This document shows, piece by piece, positions 55,950 through 64,000 of a stretch of 64,000 nt of DNA. Origin of the DNA: Ursus arctos (taxonomy: Eukaryota; Chordata; Mammalia; Carnivora; Ursidae); the NCBI RefSeq assembly GCF_023065955.2, contig NW_026623008.1, positions 25,261,001 to 25,325,000 of the forward strand, written 5' to 3'. Under the pieces are notes generated by a model. That model saw only the letters and a program-made list of their open reading frames with translations. It was not told the origin of the DNA and did not search any database. Numbering within the stretch: the first letter of the stretch is position 1; the number at the start of each line of letters is the position of its first letter. A program made the translations under genes and the position numbers.

Positions 55950-56235
55950 CTGAACTCCAGGCAAGCGAGGCACTGTGCTCCAACAGCCAGCCATCAGCGG
56001 TCCCGGCAGAGCCCTCAGGACTGCAGGGAACAGCACTGAGGACTGCAGGCGGTGTTTGTCGGGCCGATGACTCCAGCAGGTAGTAAGTATCTGGTTTTCC
56101 TGAGGGCCGAGCTCAGCACTCTAGGAAGTGGTGCCTGATACTCCAGATGTCAGTTGTAAATATTCCAAGAGGCAGCGTTCGTGCAGGAGGTATGACTCAG
56201 GACTCCAGGAGATGGTGCTGGGTATTCCCCGCAGA
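55950..56235. repeat. Decayed 22-bp minisatellite
   Basis: Units begin GACTCCAGG / GACTGCAGG / ACTCTAGG. Unit starts at 56019 and 56041 are 22 bp apart; those at 56118, 56140 and 56162 are also 22 bp apart; another unit is at 56201. The right part of the unit often reads GGTGGTGCTGGGTA. Copies are strongly diverged. Confidence 0.65.
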
Positions 56236-56239
56236 CTCT

Positions 56240-57040
56240 ACTTCACACGTCAAGGGCAGCTGGTCATGGAGACGTGTGTCCCAGGAATGGGTTTCTGCTT
56301 CCAGGTTGTAAGTTAGGGGTCTGGCTAGAGCAGAGCAGCCCCCCCTAACCTCACTGGGACCCCAGTTGCTGAAGCACATTTTGGATGATGGACCTAAACA
56401 GGAGCCCAATTTTATGCTCTAGACTGTTGGGTTGAGAGAGCAGGCACACCTGAAGGCATATCTCCCTTTTCAGGGAATAGATCTCCTCCCTTCCCTGAGA
56501 GTTAGGGTGGGGTTGGCCCGCAGTAAAACAGCATGGGCCTTTTTATTGTATACTTTCTGTACTGACAAAGGGGTACAAGATTCCTTTATGGAAGGAAGAG
56601 TGGAAATGTTCAAAGAAAACATGGTGGATGTTTCGGTACAGCTTACAGAAAGTTCAAGGTGACTCAGCAATGCCAACGCCCTGCACTGGGAAGCCGCCCC
56701 CATGGCTATAAGGAAGCCTGGGGCTTAGCTCCCACTGTCCCTGTCTATCAAGATGTGCTTGTTGGAAAGACTATGCCAGACTCCTGGGCCACCTCTTATG
56801 GAAGTTCGTTCCATAGTGGAGAAATTGGTTCAATGGTCACCCCATTCTTTGGTGGATCACATTGCTTCAGCAGGTGAGGGTCTCAGAGAATTCACAAAGT
56901 GGGGGTCATTTATTTGGTCAACAGCCAAGATGCTCAATTTCTGTTAAGCACAAATTCACACTCTTGTTCAAACGTAAGTGCACGCTGTGCAGCATTCGAT
57001 CCCCTTCCCACTGGCTATAGGTTCCTTTCTCGGTGCTCTG
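56240..57040. other. Unassigned sequence
   Basis: No gene or repeat recognised. Confidence 0.5.
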
Positions 57041-57044
57041 AAGC

Positions 57045-57321
57045 AAGAGGGAAGGGAAGAATGAAGGGGGGTAAACAGAAGGGAGAATGATCCACGAGAG
57101 ACTATGGACTCTGGGAAACAAACTGAGGGTTTCAGAGGGGAGCAAGGTGGGGGATGGGCTAGCCCGCTGATGGGTATTAAGGAGGGCACGTATTGCATGG
57201 AGCACTGGGTGTTATACGCAAACAATGAATCATGGAACACTACATCAAAAACGAGGGATGCACTGTATGGTGACTGACACAATAAAAAATTTAAACACAC
57301 ACACACACACACACACACACA
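57045..57321 (+). mobile_element. Young L1 3' UTR stub with CA-repeat tail
   Basis: GTAAACAGAAGGGAGAATGA, GTGTTATACGCAAACAATGA and TGTATGGTGACTGACACAAT match the 3' UTR of the L1 at 10391. The tail at about 57295-57321 is an AC repeat. No coding part is left. Confidence 0.92.
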
Positions 57322-57329
57322 TAACCCCC

Positions 57330-57855
57330 AAAAAAGAAAGTTCAGCCACATTGCAGGTTTTTTTCAGTCCCTGAGATTTCTCAGTGTGTTCCCTCCCTTA
57401 ACAGGATCTGAGAAGAAAAGATATGGCAGAGTTCTCCAAAGCCACTCCACTTCCGGTGGGGGGAGGAGGGGGGGGTGCTGGGACAACGACAGTAGATGCA
57501 GGCGGCACAGAACCCCAGGTTGGTCTGGGCTGGGGTGCTGTGGTCTGCAGTGCTGGTGGTAGATCAGAGGATATGTGGATCCTAGCAGGTGGCAGAGGAG
57601 AGGTGGCCTCGGGACAGCGGAGTGGCTGGCCAGGGTTCAGCCAAGCACTGTTGAAGCAGGAATCTGTATCCTTGAGCATCTGGCTCACCCTTTTCATTTT
57701 GACAGATGTCGCCAAATTCCCCAGCAAAGAGCCTGCGCCAATATGTGTCCCACCAACAAGGCTTACAGTAGCTATTTCCCTACCCCTGTTACCACTGCGT
57801 CTTACCACATTTCTGAAGTGTGCTCGCCTGAGAGAGAAAAAATAACTTCTCATTT
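57330..57855. other. Unassigned sequence
   Basis: No family recognised. Open frames at 57398-57853 (minus, 151 codons) and 57423-57845 (plus, 140 codons) cover the same DNA and show only Gly/Pro-rich low complexity; not called coding. G-rich at 57459-57477. Confidence 0.5.
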
Positions 57856-57859
57856 TACA

Positions 57860-58630
57860 CGTGCATTTCTTTAATTTAAAAAGGTCCTTTAAGTATCTTT
57901 AAATCATCAGCCACCTGCAGGTCTTCTTCTCTGAGTTGTCTGTGTTTCTTGTTTTGGTTTGGATTTTGTCCATTTCTTTTTCCCGTCAGCGTATTTGTCA
58001 TTTTCTTATCGATCTGTAAGAGCTTTTGATATATTAAGTAAACCAGGCCTTTGTTTGTCGGGTATTTTCCCCCTAGTTTGGAGCTTGACTTCTGAGTTTA
58101 CTTATAGTACTTTTCGAAGTCCTAAAATTTTAATTTTTCTACTCAAATGAATCAGTTCTTTACTTTTTCAGTTAGGAGGTTGTGTCTTGCTTAGAAAGGC
58201 TGTCTCTACTCTACAGTCATAAAAAAAAAGTTTTCCATGTTCCTTTCTAGTATTTTTATGGGTTTATTTTTTATGTTGGACTTTTTGCTCCATCTGGAAT
58301 TTGCTTTGACATGAGAAGTGAAGACAAGATCCAGCTTTACTTTTCTCCAGATGGCAGGTTGGTTGTCTTCACACTCCTCAGTGAAGAATTCTTTTTGCCT
58401 CATTTGAAACACCATATTAAGTATATACTAAATTCCTGTGTGTTCTTGGGTTTCTGTCTGGATTCTATTTTCCTTTACTCGACTGGCTTGTCTTAGTACC
58501 AAACAGTTTTAAGTATTATAGATTTCTATTATGTCTTAATATCTGGCAGGACTTGTCATTTTTATTTATTCTTTCCTTTAAATTTCAGAATGTTCCTGGC
58601 TAGTATCACGTTTGCTTTTCCCCATAGACT
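57860..58630 (-). mobile_element. Old L1 (L1M group) fragment
   Basis: AAGAGCTTTTGATATATTAA, TTTTCCATGTTCCTTTCTAG, CTCCAGATGGCAGGTTGG and ATGTCTTAATATCTGGCAGG match reverse L1 ORF2 3' sequence. Confidence 0.75.
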
Positions 58631-58939
58631 TTAAATTGCCTTGTCTGCTCCTTCTCACCCTGCAAACCCCTTATGTCTTACCATTGGATTTCTTTGACTC
58701 ATGAGTGTGTTTTTTTCCCAAGGAGAGAGCAGATTCTCCTTGGGTCAAGAGACCCTTTGGATGGAGAGGTTTGCACTCATGGCTGCCTCAGGGGAAAATA
58801 GCGTCATCAGCCCAACTTGCTGGCAGAAACCCCCACCTTTCCCCAAATCTGATGTTCTCAGGTGCTCTGGGGGGCGGGTTTAATGGTTAAGTAAGTTTGG
58901 AAAACCTTAGGTTAGGTAAAGTTAAACAATTTTTTCTTG

Positions 58940-59250
58940 ATCATCCCTTCAGCAGATATGAGTGGGCATCTGCTCGGTACCAAGTGCTGGGCCCAGAACC
59001 AGGAGCACCGCGGGGAAGAGACCGAACACGGTCCTGTTTCTCCCAGAGCTTGTGGAATGGCTGGGGAGGAAGACATTAGACAAAACGACCTCCAGATATG
59101 CATTTACTCAAGCTTGCGGTTGTAAGTGCACAGAAGGGAAGTCCAGGGAAGGGACTTTGAGCAGGAATAGCCAGAGTGAGGTCCTAACCTTCTGTAGCAC
59201 GAGGGCAGGTCTTGCGGAGGAAGTGACGGGTCAGCAGGTCTCCGAGAGCT
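58940..59250 (-). mobile_element. L2 fragment
   Basis: Reverse L2 3' end (CGGTACCAAGTGCTGGGCCC, CAGAGCTTGTGGAATGGCTG, GAAGACATTAGACAAAACG). Confidence 0.6.
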
Positions 59251-59482
59251 TTTACCGTGCACACTAGCAGAGAGAACTTTCAAAACAGAGTGGTCCCCAA
59301 CTTTTTGACCATGAAAGTGTATTCAGGTGGCCTTTCTGGGTTCATTTCTGCAGGTGTTGTTGGTCTACTCCAAAGTCTATAACCCAGAACCATTCTGTTG
59401 GAGCCAAGTATCTTCAGAGAGGTTTCTCACCCTCACTGAGCCTTGTTTTTCTCATCTATGAAGTGGTATAGTGATATAATAT

Positions 59483-59868
59483 GGCTGCTAGATAAATGAC
59501 CACAAAGCTACTTATCCTCTTATCATTCTGGAGGCCGGAAGCGTGAAATCGAGGTGTGAGCAGGACTGCAGTCCCCCGAAGGCGCTAGGAGAGGAGCCTC
59601 CCTTGCCTCTCCCAGCTTTCGGCGGCTGCAGCTCCTTGACTCTGCCTCCATCTTCGTATGGCCTTCCCCACTGTTGGTGTCTTCTGCCCTGTCTCTTATA
59701 GGGACATGTGACATTGGAGTCAGGGCCCACCTGACGATCCAGGCTGATCTCATCTCCAGACCCTTAACTTAATTCCATCTGCAAAGACCCTTTTCCCCAA
59801 TAACATCACAATGACATATTTTGGGGGGGGACCACAATTTGACAAACTATAAGTGGGAGTCATAGGAC
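59483..59868 (-). mobile_element. Solo LTR of a MaLR element (MLT1 type)
   Basis: Reverse: CATTCTGGAGGCCGGAAGCG, CTCTCCCAGCTTTCGGCGGC, AACTTAATTCCATCTGCAAA and a 3' end near 59868. Same group as the LTR at 28706 but in the opposite orientation. Confidence 0.82.
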
Positions 59869-59874
59869 TTGTTT

Positions 59875-60960
59875 CAGAGGATTGTGGTAAGGGTTTGGCA
59901 AGACAAGGTCTGTGCAGCTGCTTTCCTCAGAGTGGGTGGATGTGGAATGCTGGTTTCCTCCCCGCTTCTTCTGCTCCAGGTGTCTCTGTCCTCAGGAGGG
60001 CTTAGTTAATTCACAATGAAGTGGGAGGGGCTGAGGGATTTCTTCTCTCCCCCCACCTCCACTGGAGGGAATTCCTTCTCGATGAGGAGTCGGGGGAAGG
60101 AGATCACTCCTCTTTTTTTCAGGACTTCCACTTTCTGAGTTCTGGACCCTTACAGAAGTCATTCATTATCTCTCCTCTGGGAAGGTCCTAGCCACCTGCT
60201 CCCCTGCAGTCCTGGTCACCTCCATCCTGGACCTGTCCTTATCCTGACATCCATACTCACCAGGTCTTCTCTCCTTGTCCATCAACAGTGCAGGCATTTC
60301 TGGGAGCTGAGGATGGGGGAGACTGAAAACTCTGCCTGAGCCGTTTCCCTCTCCTCTGACAGCTCCCAGGGGACTCTCATCTTCAGAATGCCCCGATGCT
60401 TTTCCTCATCATCTCCTGGGTTTTCACTGCAAAACAAAGATGGCTTCTCCGACCTCTTCCTTTTTTCTGTCTTGCCTTGTTGAAATGTGCTTGTCAAGCA
60501 GATGTTGAGGGGCATGGGCTAGATACTGATTGGGGGGAAAGAAACAAGTACGCCAAGAAACAGCTTAAAGGCTCCTGTGCCTCTGGGGTGTGTTAATGGC
60601 CTTGTCCAGCATTTTGGCACTTCCAGGGACACTTGACTTCTCCAAGTTCCCTGCCTCCACGAATACAGTCCCTGCTGGTCCTCCTGTCCCTGGCTCTCAT
60701 CTCCATGCCCTTCCTCCCACAGCTCCCATACCCCCCTCGTGATGACAAATCAATGGTAATTGCTTAAGTGCAGCTGTTCAATCCTTGGACTGTTGAGAGA
60801 GAACTTAATGTCCAAGAAGTCCCTAAGGAAGCACATGCTGCTTGAATTATGTAAAGGTGAGCAGAGAAGGGTGAATTTCATATGCAGAAATCCTTTTTGG
60901 CATTAAAACTTCATGGGAAAAACCGAACCCTTGGGCTCATATTTCTGGTCATAGCTCATC
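59875..60960. other. Unassigned unique sequence
   Basis: No gene or repeat recognised. Confidence 0.5.
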
Positions 60961-60964
60961 TTCT

Positions 60965-61345
60965 TTCATTCGGCATATACTTACTGGACTCTTATTATGT
61001 ATAAGGCCACTGTCTAGGTGCTGTAGGAGAAAAAGATTAATCAGTCTCAGATCTTTCCTGCAGGCTTCCTTACCCCACAGGCATACACTTTGGAACCAAC
61101 AAGCTAGTCTGAGATAAAACTATACCCCAGTGGGCTTCATATCATCTGTCTATCCATCCATCCATCCACCCGTCCGCCCACTACTCAGCAAGTACTTATT
61201 GAGTTCTATGAGCCAGGTTCTGTGGTAGGCACTGGAAGCACTGGTGCCGTGTGAGACGCCTGTTGGAAGGCAGAAGTGATGAAGGTTTTGAAGGATGGTC
61301 CTGTAAAGGAGATGATTTTTCAGCTAGATCTTGAAGGACACACAC
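60965..61345 (-). mobile_element. Two adjacent L2 3'-end fragments
   Basis: 60965-61070 (ATATACTTACTGGACTCTTA) and 61185-61345 (CAAGTACTTATTGAGTTCTA, TTTCAGCTAGATCTTGAAGG) are both reverse L2 ends. A short ATCC run at 61150-61172 precedes the second. Confidence 0.6.
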
Positions 61346-61737
61346 AATGCGGCAGAATGCTTATGTGCATGTATGCAAACACAAGCAACGTCAAGCTTCC
61401 TGTCCCAGTTCCTTTTCTTCCCAGAATTTATGTGCGTTCCCAAGGTTTATGTCCACACCCAAGGTCAATTCCAGGTCCCTCAGAAAGCTCAGCCCCACAG
61501 GTTTTCCTTATACTAACCCAAACATGGTATCAACCTCTTGTTCCTGATTTCCTCAAGAGTCACCAACACGAAACATATGCGTGTAGGGAGTAGTGTGTCC
61601 CTCAGCACTTTCTGGCTTGCCCCCCTCCCAACCCAATTTGCAAATCTAAAGAGAGGGAGGCTCTATTAACCAGTGTCATTTCACCTTCATCCCCATGTGT
61701 ATCTCAGCAGGAAGAGAGCAGTATAGACACTCATGTC

Positions 61738-62420
61738 CCGTTGATATTATCCAGGAATCTCACTACTGGACATTTACCCAAAGGGAAAAAAAATACTAGT
61801 TTGAAAGATAAATGCATACCTATGTTTTTAGCAGCCTTATTTACGATAGCTAAGACACAGAAGCAACCCAAGCATCCATCAACAGATGAATGGATAAAGA
61901 AGATGTGGTATATATCTACAATGGAATATTACTCAGCCATAAAACAGGAGATCTTGCCATTTACAACAACATGGATGGATCTAGAGGGTATTATATTAAG
62001 GAAAATAAGTCAGACAGAGAAAAACAAATACCATAAGATTTCATTTATAGGTGGAATCTAAAAAACAAAACAAGTGAACAAAAAAAAATAAACAAACTAA
62101 AAAACAGACTCTTAAATACAGAGAACAAGCTGTTACTGCCAAGGAGAAATGGGTGGGAGGATGGGCGAAAGAGATAAAGGGGATTAAGAGGTACTAACTT
62201 CTGCTTATAAAAGAAGTAAGTCACAGAGATGAAAAGTACAGCACAGGGGATAATATGTTATAGTAATAATGTATGGTGACAGACAATGACTACATTTATC
62301 AAGGTGAGCACTGAGTAATGTACAGAATTGTTGAATCAATATGTTGTATGCCTGACAGTAACATCACAACCTAATATAACATTGTATGTTAATTACACTT
62401 CAATAAAAAAAAAAAAAAAA
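61738..62420 (+). mobile_element. L1 3' end (L1MA-like) with poly(A) tail
   Basis: 61741-62061 encodes an ORF2 C-terminal relic (includes HPSTDEWIKKMWY and MEYYSAIKQE). The 3' UTR ends TTAATTACACTTCAATAAAA with a 16-A tail at 62405-62420. Older than the L1s at 10391 and 62939, and 5'-truncated. Confidence 0.9.
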
Positions 62421-62449
62421 GGAAGGCTCACCAGGGCGGGGAGTTTGCC

Positions 62450-63780
62450 TATCTAGCTCATTGCTAATATTCCCAGGACCTAGACTGGGGCCTAGAAAAG
62501 TGCCTGGCACATGGTAGGGACTCAAGATGCATACACTGAATTTGTTAAATGAATTATTCCACTGTCCAACCTCCTTAAAACATTTAAACTGGAGGGTAGT
62601 TTATGCGGGGGGCATAACTGTAGTAACAACAAGGGTCATGGCACCAAGCTCTTAAATGTTATCCCACTGTGTTTAGAATAAAACCCCAAGTGCTCCATGT
62701 GACCCAAATGCTCCCCTTGACGCCCGGGGCTCCCGGTACACTGGTCTTCTTGCAGCTTTGCTGACCGTGCCGAGCACGCTGCTGCTCTAGGGTCTGCTGC
62801 AGAGACTGTCCCTCCGGCCAAACTGTACTTCTCCACCAACACCCCACAAGGCTCTCTCCCTTACCCCCTGGTTTCTGTTCAAATGTCACCTCCTGCCTTA
62901 TTTTCCTCACTATGCATATGATTGCCTGCCATTATCTTTTTTTTAATGTTTTTTTTATTATATTATGTTAGTCACCATACAGTACATCCCTGGTTTCTGA
63001 TGCTAAGTTCAATGATTCATTAGTTGCATATAACACCCAGTGCACCATGCAATACGTGCCCTCCTTACTACCCATCACCAGTCTATCCCATTTCCCCACT
63101 TCCCTCCCCTCTGTAGCCCTCAGTTTGTTTCTCATAGTCCACAGTCTCTCATGTTTCATTCCCCCTTCTGATTACCCCCCCTTTCTTTATCCCTTTCTTC
63201 CCCTACCGATCTTCCTAGTTCTTATGTTCCATAGATGAGAGAAGTCATATGATAATTGTCTTTCTCTGCTTGACTTATTTCACTTAGCATTATCTCCTCC
63301 AGTGCCATCCATGTTGCAGCAAATGTTGAGAACTCGTTCTTTCTGATAGCTGAGTAATATTCCATTGTATATATGGACCACAGCTTCTTAATCCAGTCAT
63401 CTGTTGAAGGGCATCTCGGCTCCTTCCACGATTTAGCTATTGTGGACAATGCTGCTATGAACATTGGGGTGCATATGGCCCTTCTCTTCACTACGTCTGC
63501 ATCTTTGGGGTAAATACCCAGTATTGCAATGGCTAGGTCATAGGGTAGCTCAATTTTTAACTGCCTGCCATTATCTTAAACATTGATTGTCTCTTCCGTT
63601 TAGGAATGGTAATTCCTGAAGGGCGGTGGGGGGGGGGCGGGCGGTGTCTGTTTTTGTTCACTACTATAGTCTCAGTGCCTGGAACCATGCCTGGCATACA
63701 GAGGATGCCACATAATATTTGCTATTGAACAAATGAAGGGTAATGAATGAACATGGACCCACCACAAAGCTGTTGATGGG
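62450..63780 (+). mobile_element. L2 3' regions, one interrupted by a young L1
   Basis: 62450-62560 is a forward L2 terminus (AAAGTGCCTGGCACATGGTA). A second L2 runs 62630-62938 (TTCTGTTCAAATGTCACCTC) and resumes at 63578-63780 (GTGCCTGGAACCATGCCTGG), with the L1 in between. Confidence 0.7.
62939..63561 (-). mobile_element. 5'-truncated young L1 in an L2
   Basis: Reverse L1: 3' UTR, then 63491-63222 encoding the 89-residue ORF2p end in frame (CPSTDDWIKKLWS, MEYYSAIRKNE, LIYGT). Perfect 16-bp duplication TGCCTGCCATTATCTT at 62923-62938 and 63562-63577. Very similar to the L1 at 10391. Confidence 0.97.
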
Positions 63781-63784
63781 GATG

Positions 63785-64000
63785 GGACTTAGTAGAGGCC
63801 TGGAAGAGGAGTCAAAGAGGTCATTATCAGAATGAGAAGGAGACAGCGTAAACAAGAAGATTGGCAAGTAAATGAAGCCTTATAAAAGTGGATCAATGAG
63901 ACCACGAGCGGTCGTCAAGGACGGTGGCAAGCTATATAAGGCCTCCACTGGCCCGTGTGGTGTCCTTGTGTGAATGAGAGAAATATGTTCCTGGCTCTGT
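63785..64000. other. Unassigned sequence at window edge
   Basis: No gene or repeat recognised. A G-rich run lies just upstream at about 63624-63647 (GGTGGGGGGGGGGCGGGCGG). Confidence 0.5.

Noticed and set aside
57398..57853. 140- and 151-codon frames on opposite strands
   Set aside because: They occupy the same GC-rich DNA, have no domains, and no splice or promoter context.
1..64000. CRISPR arrays, operons, ribosome binding sites, prophage
   Set aside because: Content is clearly mammalian nuclear DNA; no regularly spaced repeats with unique spacers were seen.

Overview
This window is nuclear DNA from a placental mammal of the order Carnivora. The main evidence is fourteen tRNA-Lys-derived carnivore SINEs (SINEC/Can-SINE; heads reading GGGGCGCCTGGGTGGCTCAG, ends reading GTCAAATAAATAAATAAAAT), many with clear target-site duplications, plus carnivore-type young L1 3' ends. 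The SINE subtype (GTTAAGCGTCTGCCTTCGGCTCAGG heads split here only by position; tails rich in TAAA) fits arctoid caniforms, with bears my best guess. That guess comes from memory of the families, not from a search.

The only protein-coding gene I can support is at the left edge. Two plus-strand exons (746-942 and 7039-7114) join in phase and encode the C-terminus of the C1orf94 orthologue, a proline/tyrosine-rich protein of unknown function. The intron between them (943-7038) holds a relic L2 LINE (minus strand) carrying three SINE insertions. Everything from 7115 to 64000 appears intergenic. In human, the stretch between C1orf94 and the GJB5/GJB4/GJB3 connexin cluster is gene-poor, which fits.

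Region by region: 7.1-13.6 kb has unique sequence, a MIR, a HAL1 (ORF1-only LINE relic) split by a young L1 3' end, and a 280-bp ATCC microsatellite. 13.6-17.5 kb has a MaLR LTR, an L2 split by an old L1, a nearly identical 155-bp inverted duplication flanking that L1, and a MER5A-like element. 17.5-26.4 kb alternates unique sequence, SINEs (one nested inside another) and L2/L1/MIR relics. 26.4-36.7 kb is an AT-rich pile-up of minus-strand L1 sequence, about 10 kb, broken by a younger L1, five SINEs, one MaLR LTR and one MaLR internal fragment. 36.7-50 kb has unique sequence, a 361-nt uninterrupted pyrimidine run, old L1/L2/MIR/DNA-transposon relics, and a MIR cut twice (SINE and L1). 50-64 kb contains two inverted MaLR LTRs, a cluster of MIRs, a decayed 22-bp minisatellite, L1 3' ends, and an L2 interrupted by a young L1 with a perfect 16-bp target-site duplication.

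I found no second gene, functional RNA gene, CRISPR array or coherent multi-gene system. The most unusual items are structural: the recent inverted duplication at 15.1/16.7 kb, the very long homopyrimidine tract at 40.3 kb, the G/C-run pair at 48.26-48.33 kb, and the ordered layers of transposon insertions. Repeat family names are from memory of consensus sequences and have not been checked with RepeatMasker.
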